64,000 nt of DNA from Hymenolepis diminuta (GCA_900708905.1 CAADRB010000004.1:4405873-4469872), one strand, 5' to 3'. Numbered from the stretch's first letter, positions 28,701 to 39,000 are shown. The notes: generated from the sequence alone by a model not told the origin. A program made the numbers and translations.

Positions 28701-30098
28701 TCTAATAACATATTACTTCTTCCTTCAGACTGTGTGATAATTATCGTTATTAATAACTATTTCTAGCTCTAATGTGCACTCCAATTAAAGAGCATGTCAG
28801 GCATATTTTACCCTTTGAATTTCATCAAGGAAATACGCCAAGCTCACCAGCAAAAACACTCAAAGGCACTTTTGGAAACGATGTTGTGAATGAAAAGACC
28901 TGCAGAAGGTGGTTTTCTGCAGGTGATTTCAAAAAGGATGACTTCAGCCTGAAAGACGAACCGAGAGCAGAATGCTCAAAAAACTCACTTCTGAGCAATT
29001 GCAAGTTGCCGTTGGTGAAAATCCAATCTGCACTACTAGAGAACTGAGCAAAACCTTTAACGTATGTCGCCATATGACCACATACAGGGAAATGAAAAGA
29101 CTTGTCCGGGACAGTCTCAAAGGCTGGCAAATGGGTCCCACAAGATTTGTCAGAAATCAACAGGCAACAGCGTGCCACCTGTTGTGTTTCACTGCGTTCT
29201 CGTGAACTGAACTTCAGGGCACCTTTTTTAGACCGAATCATAATTGACAGCAACGAGAAGTGATGGATCCTCTACAACAATGTTAAACGCAAAAGACAGT
29301 GGCTAAGCCGTGGTTCAAAGCCAATTCCACAATCAAGAAGTGGACTGCACCCGCAAAAAATTCTTTTGTGTGTATGGTGGGATTTGAAGGGAAGTGTTTA
29401 TTATGAACTAATGGGTGACAATCAAACAATAACATCTGAAGTTTACAGTCAGCAGCTAACTCGTTTAAAAGCTGTTTTACTGAAAAACTTTTGCATTTTT
29501 TCAGGAGCTTGCAGTATCATTTAATGGGACTTCAAAGGCTTACTTCAAGAGAGGAGGGCGGAATGAAGCTAGTTTCTTTTTTGAGTCCAAACTGGCTAAA
29601 TTCTGTGAAGAAGGAATATGGCAAGCCTATGGCAAGATGGGAAGGTGTAATTAATACAAATGGTGACTATGTTGAACACTAAATAAATGCATTTTTGACA
29701 AATTTGACAAAATTCAAATTTAAAAAATGGACAGAATTTCTATTGCAACCTGATAGTTTACTTTCTCTCTCTTTATGTTTTTTTACTATTTTCCATGATA
29801 CTCTGTGAGAAACAATAATGGTAACATGAGTTTGCCTACTTTTAGTGCTGTCTTCACATGGTCAGATCTACTTGTTGTAGTGGTGGAACTACTGGGAGAG
29901 GAGTCCGAAGCATTGGATTTGGTTCATCCAATCACCGCGAGTGTCCTTCGAGAACATCAACTTATTGTCGGTGTTGTGGTTGTAGTCGACCGAGATACAG
30001 TGCGAGTAGACTTCTACGGCGAGAAACAGCGAATCCTCCTTCGGGATAACTTTGTCAGCGATGAGTTAGATCCTATCTACGTCTCATATAACATGTGA
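81..30098 (+). CDS. DIP2: DIP2 (disco-interacting protein 2), C-terminal 1423 residues, 21 exons, 5' partial
   Basis: The spliced product aligns along its whole length with animal DIP2 proteins, which carry two fatty-acyl-AMP-ligase-like adenylate-forming domains and are linked to lipid (diacylglycerol) metabolism and neuronal development. Exon lengths give one open frame of 1424 codons ending in TGA at 30096-30098, closing with the family's tail DPIYVSYNM. The first domain covers about residues 1-745 and the second about 755-1423. The amino terminus with the DMAP1-binding region lies left of the window. Exons were set by AG acceptors, donors, phase and protein similarity. Two introns (after 1602 and after 4612) need GC donors. 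Compared with vertebrate DIP2, three loops carry Ser/Gly/Ala-rich inserts. An AATAAA lies at 30441-30446. Identity is very sure; the exact start of exon 12 is the weakest boundary. Confidence 0.95.
219..1413 (+). other. DIP2 intron 1, with a SINE-like copy
   Basis: GT donor after CTTCAA at 218 and TGTAG acceptor ending at 1413. It contains the SINE-like copy at about 610-860 listed separately. The remaining sequence shows no coding signal. Confidence 0.7.
610..860 (+). repeat. tRNA-derived SINE-like element, copy 1
   Basis: The head resembles a tRNA promoter, with a box-A-like TGGTGTATCGG at about 628 and a box-B-like AATTCGATGCCC at about 674-685. The body shares a run of blocks with the copy at 11785-11995: a cap near GCACTCTCAGTAAGTGAAAT, then AGCCAGCCGCA, TTTCTCACCAGCGAGGC and CTACCCAAGATG. 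It sits in a DIP2 intron and has no coding capacity. Confidence 0.65.
1603..4363 (+). other. DIP2: GC-AG intron in DIP2 (intron 2)
   Basis: The donor reads AAG|GCAAGT at 1603-1608 and the acceptor is TATAG ending at 4363. Joining AAA AAG to GAC AGC keeps the DIP2 frame (VPSTKK then DSSCQNMGFLL). The nearest GT (1607-1608) would shift the frame and lose the conserved protein of exon 3. Apart from splice sites I see only AT-rich sequence; a purine-rich block near 2140-2340 is unexplained. Confidence 0.85.
4613..5288 (+). other. DIP2: GC-AG intron in DIP2 (intron 3)
   Basis: The donor reads GAG|GCATGT at 4613-4618 and the acceptor is TATAG ending at 5288. Joining ATT GAG to TAT ACA TAC gives IEYTYAKDGS, which matches the IEYKTSKEGS block of animal DIP2. 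The nearby GT at 4617 would break the frame. This is the second consecutive GC-AG intron of the gene. Confidence 0.85.
5819..7003 (+). other. DIP2 intron 6, no recognised content
   Basis: GT donor at 5819 and CAG acceptor ending at 7003. Exons either side join in phase 1 (T|GG, Trp). I see no coding exon, RNA gene or clear repeat inside. Confidence 0.6.
7782..10475 (+). other. DIP2 intron 8, no recognised gene
   Basis: GTAAGT donor at 7782 and CTCCAG acceptor ending at 10475. It contains an antisense open frame of 111 codons (8757-9092) with no family resemblance that I can name, probably chance. No repeat of the families seen elsewhere in the window was recognised. Confidence 0.5.
10476..15628 (+). 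CDS. DIP2: DIP2 exons 9-11: end of first adenylate-forming domain and inter-domain linker
   Basis: Exons 10476-10603, 12337-12520 and 15356-15628 encode residues 554-748. They carry the C-terminal subdomain of the first adenylation unit: GLIFICGSIDG, GRRHNANDIIATVIA, FSWMSQVLQAVDSIHQVSVY and LALVPQNHLPR, then FGGIHVHEIRRLF and LLLCPHSAIQNLPQPR, all aligning with DIP2 of other animals. The tail of exon 11 (ARMAEAHGRLL and on) is a poorly conserved Ala/Gly/His-rich linker into the second domain. The 50-N gap lies in the intron between 12520 and 15356, so that intron's true length is unknown, but the flanking exons join in phase 0 without missing conserved residues. Confidence 0.92.
10604..12336 (+). 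other. DIP2 intron 9, with a SINE-like copy
   Basis: GTAAGA donor at 10604 and TTTAG acceptor ending at 12336, joining CG|A (Arg). It carries the SINE-like copy at about 11785-11995. The rest is AT-rich without recognisable content. Confidence 0.6.
11785..11995 (+). repeat. tRNA-derived SINE-like element, copy 2
   Basis: A box-B-like block (GGTCATGGATTCAATGCC, about 11815) is followed by a body shared with the other copies: CACCCAGTGAATAAAATGGC, CAGCCGCAC, CTAATAAAGGGACCGGTAGA, GAGCTTCTCACCAGGGAG, and a tail ACCCAAGATGGGCGTTGGGA then AACGCTTTCCTAAAT. It is the best-preserved copy in the window and can serve as a family reference. Confidence 0.7.
12743..12792. other. assembly gap of 50 N
   Basis: Exactly 50 N in a DIP2 intron. 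The round length suggests a scaffold gap of arbitrary size. The exons on both sides join in phase 0 and leave no missing conserved residues, so probably no coding sequence is lost. Confidence 0.99.
13810..14060 (+). repeat. weak dispersed repeat family 3, copy 1
   Basis: Blocks such as TTATTTAGGAAGAACAAGGG and ATATCGATAGGTTGCTTGAA recur in the same order, diverged, at about 23900-24180. The element type is unknown. The copies look old, and the alignment was made by eye only. Confidence 0.4.
15629..18458 (+). other. DIP2 intron 11, with a local direct duplication
   Basis: GTAAGT donor at 15629. The acceptor is taken as CTTCAG ending at 18458. A diverged direct duplication occupies about 16175-16270 and 16385-16470. 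An open frame of 76 codons beginning with ATG at 18231 runs in frame into exon 12 and could be an alternative first exon. An antisense open frame at 16416-16643 has no recognised similarity. Confidence 0.5.
16175..16470 (+). repeat. diverged local direct repeat (two units about 210 bases apart)
   Basis: Both units (about 16175-16270 and 16385-16470) start with TTCCTTAATACTA, continue with an AGATTTGGAAATAACC or AGGTTTAGAAGTAACC block, and end with AGCTTGATCA. They are similar but clearly diverged, so the duplication is old. Confidence 0.55.
18459..30098 (+). CDS. DIP2: DIP2 exons 12-21: second adenylate-forming domain to stop codon
   Basis: Exons: 18459-18666, 21618-21958, 22183-22327, 23403-23645, 24376-24452, 24519-24689, 25375-25494, 27197-27542, 27870-27993, 29846-30098. 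They encode residues 749-1423. Landmarks are VLIWRATHTPEDRLF (exon 12), CAFYACLYIAAIPVLVRPPQ (exon 13), AYLDFTPSTTGTLTGVEVTH across exons 14-15, the block CRAQKMQCEFYPAREL (exon 15), AVSTSFGCRANLAMCLQ (exon 17), the run SHLGEIWVSSPHNS followed by YARTGFLGFVRRTEL (exon 19), RGMRFYPMDIENTVLRSH (exon 20) and VVVVDRDTV (exon 21). Exon 13 has a Ser/Gly-rich insert at about residues 845-895 and exon 19 another at about 1222-1262. Exon 12 could begin at 18444 instead of 18459: both follow AG in the same frame. The intron between exons 16 and 17 is 66 bases. Confidence 0.93.
18667..21617 (+). other. DIP2 intron 12, no recognised gene
   Basis: GTGAGT donor at 18667 and GACAG acceptor ending at 21617, joining G|GT (Gly). 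Several short open frames look like chance. No confident repeat assignment. Confidence 0.5.
22328..23402 (+). other. DIP2 intron 14, no recognised content
   Basis: GTAAAT donor at 22328 and TTTTAG acceptor ending at 23402, joining G|GT in the conserved STTGTLTGV block. Nothing recognised inside. Confidence 0.6.
23900..24180 (+). repeat. weak dispersed repeat family 3, copy 2
   Basis: Shares ordered blocks with 13810-14060, for example TATTAGAAAGGACAAGAGGA and AAATCGATGGGCCGCTTGAA. It lies in the DIP2 intron between 23645 and 24376. It could be the remnant of a retroposon end, but no protein motif is clear. Confidence 0.4.
25495..27196 (+). other. DIP2 intron 18, possible diverged SINE copy
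   Basis: GTAATT donor at 25495 and CTATAG acceptor ending at 27196. About 26845-26950 has a tRNA-promoter-like order and a GGATTCAGAACCTATC block resembling the SINE-like head seen elsewhere, without the diagnostic body. Otherwise nothing recognised. Confidence 0.4.
28603..29753 (+). mobile_element. degenerate mariner-type transposon, 1151 bases, TA target duplication
   Basis: Inverted terminal repeats of about 34 bases with about five mismatches start TCAGGTTG at 28603 and end CAACCTGA at 29753. Both ends are flanked by TA (28601-28602 and 29754-29755), the target duplication of Tc1/mariner elements. The interior carries a broken mariner transposase in the plus orientation. At 1151 bases it is shorter than the usual 1.25-1.3 kb, in keeping with an internal deletion. 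It sits in the last DIP2 intron in the same orientation as the gene, between exons ending at 27993 and starting at 29846. Confidence 0.93.
28772..29682 (+). pseudogene. mariner transposase pseudogene (SETMAR/Hsmar1-like)
   Basis: The first frame (28772-29047) has the helix-turn-helix start of mariner transposases: a HILPFEFHQG segment, then NEKTCRRWFSAGDF and SLKDEPRAE. After a frameshift, similarity continues from 28972 (TTRELSKTFNV), then APFLDR followed by a damaged SNEK-stop-WILYNN in place of the CDEKWILYDN block that carries the first catalytic Asp. A segment with CVWWDLKGSVYYEL and ITSEVYSQQL follows. The block with the second catalytic Asp (HDNARPH in relatives) is deleted, about 45-50 codons. 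The C-terminus resumes with HFFRSLQYHL and ends RWEGVINTNGDYVEH at 29682. Frameshifts, an in-frame stop, loss of catalytic residues and the deletion make it inactive. Confidence 0.9.
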
Positions 30099-30440
30099 TG
30101 TGTTTTCCTCCTCGACTCATATTGTACAGCAATCTCTATTTACCCTTCCGATCAAACCTCGATTAGCTTTAGACACCTATGTATGGATCTTCTTTTTCTC
30201 CTCTTTTGCCATCCATAAAATTGCTTTGCAAAAGTAGTGATTGTGCTTTCCAATCCTTTTCGACTATGATATCAATTGGACCTCCCCTTGGTCTCCCTAT
30301 TTCTTCCCTTTCTCAAATAATTACGCTTAATCGATTACGCATTTACACTAATCTGTCTGAATGTGTGAATGATGAATGTGAGGCATTTTTCCAAGTTTTC
30401 TCCTTCTTCAACCTTTCTTCATCGATGCAAAAACCGAAAC

Positions 30441-30446
30441 AATAAA
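30441..30446 (+). other. DIP2: polyadenylation signal AATAAA, DIP2
   Basis: Canonical AATAAA 343 bases after the DIP2 stop codon, in T-rich sequence. It is the first perfect hexamer on the plus strand after the stop that I noticed. Confidence 0.6.
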
Positions 30447-30631
30447 TCTTCTTTTATATCCTGATTTGTTTTTAAGTGAAGGAGACAGAATTCAAAATGA
30501 TATACTTTATTTGGAAAATGTGATATTTGAGCTATTTGAACTTTTGTACATTAAGAGCAATTTTGTTTAGGAATATGTAGGCCACATCATAGAAATCTGT
30601 TAATTAGAATTATAAAAGAATCATGAATTGT

Positions 30632-30856
30632 TTACCCCTTATAATTGTAAGTTTTTCCCGGTCGCATGTAGTTAAATTCAGCCGGAGTGTAACTTGCGTT
30701 CGCCTTGTTTAAACCGGGTCCGAATACAGCCAGAATTATGATATGTTCAGTGAAAGGCTTTGTGACAAGTATTAATACAATCATAAGGCATAAATAGCGC
30801 AATAATATTAGGAGTGGAATTGATGGCTGGTCCCTTTCTTTCTCGTAGTTCATCAC
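30632..30856 (-). other. unassigned 74-codon open frame with a hydrophobic segment
   Basis: The open frame has a run IPLLILLRYLCLMIVLILV resembling a membrane span, followed by a polar tail ending TYNYKG. A minus-strand AATAAA (30506-30511) lies downstream. It is not needed by the metalloproteinase, whose hemopexin domain already ends with its cysteine and stop at 32545. No similarity recognised; it may be chance or part of an unrecognised transcript. Confidence 0.2.
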
Positions 30857-32544
30857 TTATCGTGCGCTGCACACTTTGCATGAACGCTCTGCAAGTGACC
30901 TAAGTATGTTCATTAGTTTTAGTAGGTTATAACAAATTAAATAATTTTAGTTTTCATTGTATAGGTTATCACATGATTAATTAAAATCTAATTAATTAAA
31001 TCAAAGAACCTTATCAGATATTTAATTTTTGTGACATGAAACACCTGCATAAATATAAGGGCTATCTATTGCTTAAGCTAAAAGTCCTATTTACGAAGGA
31101 AGTCTCAGTTTAAAATGCTTTCTTATCAAAATAGCGTTTACTTCCACGGGGTAACTTAAAATTTTCATTTATCTTTACGTTATGGAGATTGAGATTTTAC
31201 TTTACAGAAAACAACCTCTCTTTAATTTGAGCGACATTTTAGGGGAATGATTATTAATTATGATTCCGTTTTAACCTACATTGATGTTAGTAATTTGGAT
31301 TTCGGTCCATAATATTGGTTCTTCTTATAATCCAGGCTTTTTCAATCGTGCATAAAATAGCTATTAAAATTCTTGTTAGTTTTCTGTCAAAATTATATGA
31401 TTTCCTTTTTTTATTTGTTCGTAGTAAATATAATTCTTGAGTGTGTGACTGCTTTAGACAGCAGATATCTATCAGCATTTAGAAATGATTGACTAGCGAT
31501 AAGATCTCAACTCCAGTGACCACAGGCGGTCAGCTGTCTGTGCATGTTCGTAAATAGACATCTACACAGATGCCAATCATCACACCAAAGCATGACCGAT
31601 ATCTAAAGAGGAAATGTTTTGTACATAGGCCTAATTTGCTTATTAATAAATTTGAGCGACTTCCCGGCCATCTCTATATTGATCTAGCGCATAAGTGTCT
31701 TGACTTACTCCATTTACCCAATTGATGTGGCTCCGGTAGACTCAACGTTACTGCAGCAAATTTATTTTTGCATGAATGCGTAATTTGCGCCTACAGTTCT
31801 TCATTTCGTTGATTTTTATCACTATTCGTCAAATTAGAGATGTATAATTCATCGGTAAACGGTTCTAAGTTGTTAAAATTGTGAACATATGTATTCATGA
31901 ATTTCACATCTTTCTTCACACCAACTGACGCGTTAAGATTACTTGCCTCCATCTACTTAGAAATCAACGATTAGTTCGACTTTCTCCGATTAATTATTTA
32001 TCCTGGTTAATCTTAGCTTGCAAACACTTCTGCTGTCTCTCTACTTTCTTGAGTTCTATTTCATTCATATGATTTTGCTCAATTATTGTTTTACATAAGT
32101 ATTGTTAGAAAATTTGACGTAAGTGTCCCATGTTAATTTTTCGATCTCATTGAGAACCCCTCACGTAAAAATTAACTTTTCTTATCCATTGCAATCTCCA
32201 TAAGCGGCTCACTAAAAACTATTCTATGCAACTAAAAGCTAGATAAATTAGATTCTGTTTTGATGAATCTGATCATTTTTCACCTTCTTCATCCGTAGTA
32301 ACACATATCATTATCAATTCGTAGATAATAATGTGAAAAGAAGACCAAGACCATTGAAAATATTAAGGGACTATAGATCATCCAAAATAAAAGAAAACAC
32401 AATTAGGGTTCTGATACATAGAGCGGGTTGATCAATAAGCAAGAAAAATCACTAAATGCGTCCTTACATGCAGTGGAGGTAGGCTTCAGATAATACCGGC
32501 TAGTTCTCCGAACTTCCCATTTAATATGCTACTTGATAGTAAAA

Positions 32545-35500
32545 CTAGCTTTCTTGACATCCAATAATGCCTAATTTTGCAAGTTTTGGGTATCCTTTCC
32601 TAGCTCTCATCACTATGTTGTCGAATGCATAATAATTAGGTCCATGGAAGAATAAAGTTTCGCCTAAAAATGCAGAAACAATCACCGTTAGTTATATATG
32701 TAAGTTTTCTCAAACAGGCAATTATAAACTACTAACCATTTGGAGTAGTATATGCGGAGGTGACGGGAGTTGGTATTCCACGCCAAGTATGTTTTATTTG
32801 TCTTGGATAGTCGGGAGATGGGGCAACTTTTCCGAATGGAGGGAATGCTTTTACGTTTAGCAGCCAATATTGATCACCCGCGAATATGTAGAATTCCTTG
32901 TTGACATTCCACTTGAAAACAGCATCGATTTTCCTCAGGCTTGCAGGAAGTCCAAGACTTGTGAGAGGAAGGCCTGAACGTGGACATTTGTCAGCCAGTC
33001 GTTTATTGTCGACAAGCAACCAAAATTTATCGTCTTAATAAGGGAAAAATGTAAAGTGAATTTTTGATGGGGATGACTTATCAATTATACAAAATATCTC
33101 GTTAAAGTAGCACAATAAACGGACAAAAAATTACTCTTGAAATAAATTGTTTACTTGATCAGATATATTTTATATAAATAAAACATGTTTTACATTATTT
33201 TTAAAGCAATAAAATGTGTATTTGTGAATATTTATTGCAAAAACTCTATCAAGATGACATTCATCACGGCCTCTGAAAAGAATATAAAGTAACAGGGAAT
33301 AAGAGGATAGCAATTGTAAAAGTGATTCAATTCCCTATTTCATTAAAAAATTTTAAATAAAAAAAGCAAACATGAACTGTCCTGAAAACTGTACACAAAG
33401 GATTTACGTTCTATACAATTCCTGAAAACACTGTAGGAACACTCTGATCTTCTGGTTTGAAGAAGCGATTATTAACTTGACTTGTTTGCTCTCCAACAGT
33501 AATGCTAACTGATCGCGATGAGTGAGCATATGACCCACATTTCTAATATAAACATGAATTTGCATTTGCAACGAAAATTCCCCTCTAATAACGGTCACAT
33601 GAAAAATATAATCACGAGGTTGTCTTTAATTAAGCCATCTGCACCCGAAATTTAAGTTTTATGCCTTCGAAATGAAATACACAGTTAATAATCTTATTTA
33701 TATTTGAATTCACAATGAGTACACTATAGTGAGCTCTGCTATACTAAAAGATTGTTGCTAGTCTCATCTTTTTGGTCTTAGACGTAAGTAGAGATGGTGT
33801 AACTAATTACAGAACTAAATCAACCGCTCAACAAGCTCTGAATATCATAAAGTGAAATTACTTAATTTGAACATTAAGACGTTACAAAGTAAATTATATC
33901 CCTTCAGAGGAAACAGAGATCTGAATGCTTCAAAAATTCAATTAAGACTCGTGATGTCCTTGTTTCAATATCTACTTCCCCACCCGGTTCTGTGCTTCCT
34001 TAGAATCTTTCAACACTTTCCTTATTCACGTGCTTTCCCTCGATAAATGGGAGTGAATTTTTATGCATTGACATGGGAAATAGCAATATAAAGGTGAAAA
34101 AATTGCATCTTGATTGTAATGCAAGATAAAATTTATTCCGATTCATGATAATTACTAATTTTAACATTTTCAACTGACATAGAATAATGAATTAATAATG
34201 TTCTGCTTAAGTGTCAATTCCAATTTATTTCTCTCTAAGAATATTTTTTAATGTATTATTGATGCGCCGATTTGCACAACTGCCGAAATTTCGCCAAGAA
34301 ATAATTTGATGATATTAACAGAAAAGATGGTCAACTATCGCTTGACATTTTGCATATCTGCCCCTACGGATTTATTATTCCCACTTATTATTGTCGTCAT
34401 GCCCTCCTCTTGTGGATCCGAATGGGTGCATTCCATTGCAACGGTGAATCTCCTTTACTAAGATTCTGAAAAGGTCAAATTATTGCGAATCGCAAAAATA
34501 CTCGTAGATCTTAGCTCCCAAATATATATGTTTTTATATATAGGTTTTTCAAAACAAGATTAAGTCAACCGGTAATTTTAATGGCTATGCATTGAAGCCT
34601 AGCCTAGTCGGTAAAAGAACCCGCGTTGAATCGCTTGTTAACGTTCAGAAGAAAATTGCTTAGAGTATTTTGTCTATTGTGTCTGATTTTGTATTGTCAT
34701 AGAAAATTAATGAATCTGTTTGTCCCTTCTCTGAATTTTCCAGAACAGACCGGATTACATATTAGCTTTTATAATACAACACTTAACATTGATATTAGTT
34801 GGGAAAAAGCAGAATAGCAATTACTTTGGTTGAAAGAATAACCGCCTCGTTAGCTGATGTCATCCTCCTAGTAGCCTGACTGTCAATGAGGAACTGAAAG
34901 TGTGTGAATTATTAAATATTTTTTCCTCGACGATATTAAGACTTTATTTTCTTCTTCCTTTTATATTAAAAATAGCGTTTAATTATGAAATTGTCCCTTC
35001 GGACTAATGAATAATCTTGTACATAGCACATTTAAAGTTCTAACATTGTCAAAACTTGTCTTCCCTTCTCCTTCCTCTACGGCTATTCTTGACGAATACC
35101 TCGGGATTGTTATCTGGAATTACATTACCGACTATTAGAAGAATAAAACCGCATCCGAAATGGTTTGGCTAATCGTATTAATGTATAAGTCCGACAATAA
35201 GCACTGAATATGTCATATATGAATTAATTTACTTAGTAAACTAAACAATAAAATTAGAACTTGGAAACATTGAAACATGAAGCAGCAGATTATATTCTTT
35301 TAAAGTCGCACAGCCTGAATCCGAAAATTAAATGAAACAGGACTCCTATTATAGTAACTTCATTCGTATTCTCTACTTCATCTCCTCCTTTCTCATATTG
35401 GATCATTTATCAGTAAATATTTTTTGTGTCACCGTGAGCAATAACATTATCAGTAATCACTTGAAACCTCTCTTCAAATTTTATATATCCAGTCGAGCGT

Positions 35501-36014
35501 CATTTTAATCAATAAATTTGTGACGATAATTTTCAAAATTGTCTTATTGGATGAGGCCAATATATAGTAGTAAAAACCAGAAATGAGTGAACGTACTTAA
35601 TAATCAGAATCTTTTCTTGTATATGAGATATACATATTAATATTAAAAACAATAATTACCTTTGAAGATGTAGATGAGAGAATCAGGCCTTTCAATAGCT
35701 GCGTCTACATAGTGAATATCATGCGGCAGAACATTCCAGTAGTACGCAATTTTTGTCGGCCCATCCCTCAGTTGATAGGAGATCCAGTTAGACACAATTT
35801 TGGACCATGTCACTCGCCACTGATACTAAACTCAAAGAAGGAAGCTTAATGTTAATCAAAGAACTGATGAAGGTGTCGAAATTGATTAAGTTTGATCTTA
35901 CCTCTCCACGGAATATGTACAATTCTAGACCACGGACTTCAATTATTGCATCAACACTGGTGTTGCAATAGTCGATATGTTTTGTCACATCTGGCCTTAC
36001 AGTTGTTGTTTCAG
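32545..36014 (-). CDS. metalloproteinase exons 7-10: hemopexin domain
   Basis: Exons (high to low): 36014-35902, 35825-35660, 33033-32737, 32663-32545. Blade starts are VDAIIEVRGLELYIFRG, VDAAIERPDSLIYIFKG, IDAVFKWNVNKEFYIFAGDQ and VTSAYTTPNGGETLFFHGP. The last exon is short (119 bases): acceptor TTTTTAG, G|GC (Gly), blade 4 strands, then GIIGCQES and a TAG stop. Cys353 in exon 7 and Cys564 in exon 10 would form the disulfide that closes the propeller. Confidence 0.92.
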
Positions 36015-39000
36015 CTGAGTTTAAAAGTAAAACGCATTGGGCTGAATTAGATTGATTTGCACTGACTGCATATCTCAGCCAATACCACCTAACACCTCCA
36101 TAAAGATGGGAGTGGCGTCACCGCCCAATCGTGCAAAACTTGGGTATACCCTTTCTTCTGCTATTAAATAAAATTGAACCAGTCTTTGAAGTGCGGGATT
36201 ATTAGATACAAACCTTTGTGCTTGAAGAAGTGTGTGACCGATTTTTCAAACAGTTAATTTCAAACATGAGCCCTAATCTAACAGGCCACCCTCAAATGTC
36301 CTAAGCCATAAGGACGGAGGAGTTTCGAGATAAAACTTCCTGATTTCCACCGTTTAATACTGTATTGAAGGTGTTGCATTCCCCTTTCAATGCCACATCT
36401 TCATACAATCATATGAATGACAGCGTAGAAAGTACTATAATGTTCTATTAATTTTACATCAAACTATTAACGTCCACCCTGGAAAATAGCTTAAATAATG
36501 CATATTATGGAAAAATTGTTAATGTAATTATAATTATATATTCATTATTATATATATATTGAAAACAAAACTTTTAAGGTATTTGAAATAAATGCTAAAT
36601 AATTTCATTAAAGAGAGTCATAAATTAAAATGACAAATTTTACTGAATAAATAAAACAAATAGCAAAAGTATTTGGTAAAAAATGTGGAAACTTCTGTTA
36701 TAGGCCAAATATAAATATGCTGTTTAAAGTATGATGAATTAATTCGAAACCTAATTTCTTGGACCATTTCACAATTAAATTACAATTTTCTCCAACTTAC
36801 GAATAGATGGAATATCTGGAAGATCCGGAATTTCAGGAAGTTTCTTGCCCGGTTTAGGAGCACCTGAAGGCGTAAAATAACCATTCATAGAAGCCATTGC
36901 TTTGAAAAAGTCAGTTCAAGGCAAAACACACCATATATCATCTGCATCCCAGCAATATCGTCTTTGTCAAGCTCCACGCGTTTCCAATTGCTCATGTAGT
37001 AGGGATACATAACAGAGGTTTGAACTGAGGAATGGCCCAATCCCATACTGTGACCCAGTTCATGAGTAGCCACTGACAGTAGATCTCGATATTCTGTATT
37101 CAGTGAAAATATGGAAGAAAATAAACTTGTTCTTCGAAAAATTCAACTAATCTTCATTATTGCAATTTACTGACCGTGTAATGTAACGATCAGTGTAATT
37201 TGTACTTATAATGAGCTCATTCAAATACGCCCATCAGATATCCTTCAAATTTATCCCGTTTCCTTATATACTAAGTTAGATTCCTCAGATGAGCCTGATA
37301 TGGTTAAAATGAGTTGGAGTGTAGATGCAGTAAACATTGAGCATACAGTGCCTAAGAATTTTTAGCTACACGGCTATTTTCAGTGCTTGAAAGGAAAGTA
37401 TATACCCTAGAGTAAACCAAGTGAGTACTATGAATGGTAGATTTTTTCTCGCGATATTAATCATGAGTGCATGTCACAAGTCATGAACTCACCTTTATGC
37501 GGTCCATCCCACCAAGATTCCTCATCGTCAAAATGGGCATCTCCAGCCAGAGAGTAGACAGGCTCTGGCATTGGATAGAAGGCGTGGGCCAGAACTCCTC
37601 CTAAGAGGAGAAAAGGGATATTAGAAGATAGGTGAAGGCAATATGCACATATATTCTTACATGGATGAATGCATCTATTATGCAAATGCGTAACGATAAT
37701 AATCACATTGAATTATTACCCCAGGCCCTTGCGTTCGAATCAATGCAAGTGTATCGTATCCCTTTGGAAGACAGTCTTTGTTAAGTGGTGTTTATTTTCG
37801 TGTTTTAGTAGGCTAATAGGGCAGGAGTAATCCTAGCATCGTACAGCTGAAATCCACAGAATTGAATTCTTTCCCCCTATCAGTATATATACACTTCTTT
37901 TTCTAACTTTTGTTTAAAATGCGTATATTAGCGGGTCATTTCCTCTGGATCAAATAGATTAAATAAAAATAGCCGATAAAAATTTTCTCGAAAAAGAAAT
38001 TGTATAATAATAACCCATCATCTTAAACCAAGCAAGTTTTATGTTATATGGCTTACCTGGTCCATCAAATGCAATTGAGTCGCCATGTCTTCGTGATCCA
38101 AACTTGATAATAATATCAGCATCCTTGTAGTAATTTTTTTCTTCTACGAAGTCCAAGTCTGCCACACTAGACCACTTGTTGAAAGCGTGTTGGAATACAG
38201 CGTGGGTCTGCGACCGATTAAGGTAATGTGTTGGGTAACTTTGTATTCTAAAATGAGAGTCGAAAGTCTATCCTTGAAATTAATGTCTGGTTCACTTCAT
38301 CTAATTTTGCATTTGTGTCCTAACCTGATTGCCGATTCCGGAAAGTGATACGAGACATTCCAGTTTGTTTGTGAACGTTCTACTAGACTAACTCTCAGGC
38401 AAGTGGCTGATGTTAATGTGGCGGATAGTATCGTCTAAAAACTACCACTATTATAACCGCAGGATTTACAATGGAAGATAATTTCATATTTCATATCGTC
38501 ACTCATTCATATAAGGTATGCATAGCGAATTTAAATAAATATCTTCTTCTATATCGATTTTAAAAGGAAAAATACTCGGATTGAAAACTCCATCTCCAGA
38601 CATCTAAAATGCTCGATACTTAAAGGCTTAAATTAAGTATGTGAATAAAAATAACACTGTCGACTATTTGGTAAGCATTAAATTTGAAGTACAAAGTGAT
38701 AAATCTTTCCCTGAATTAACATCAAGGTATATTCAAAGATATTCTTTGAAGGGCCTATAGAAGTAGATACCTTCCCCATAGACTTGAAAAATAATGCATT
38801 ATTAGACACTTTTGTTTAATGAGATTTAAATGGCTGTTTATGAAACTTTATTTTAATTTAGTGGGTGGTAGATAAACCACACAAATCGGTGAACATGTGA
38901 ATAATATGAAAGTCTATACCTGCTGAATAGCTCAGCCTATAAATATATCACTAAAATATTAAATCAAGAATATGCACGATTTTATTAGTTTAACAGCTGA

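Larger units (their letters stand above)
30099..32544. other. convergent intergenic interval between DIP2 and the metalloproteinase
   Basis: The first 350 bases are DIP2 3' untranslated sequence. The rest is AT-rich, with the open frame at 30632-30856 as its only noteworthy content. An ATTAAA variant on the minus strand (32520-32525) lies 20 bases beyond the metalloproteinase stop and may be its polyadenylation signal. Confidence 0.5.

Noticed and set aside
28825..29253. Antisense 142-codon open frame in the mariner element
   Set aside because: The transposase similarity is on the plus strand; the antisense frame is a by-product.
30632..30858. Using this open frame as the last metalloproteinase exon
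   Set aside because: A far better last exon was found at 32545-32663, which completes hemopexin blade 4 and supplies the closing cysteine.
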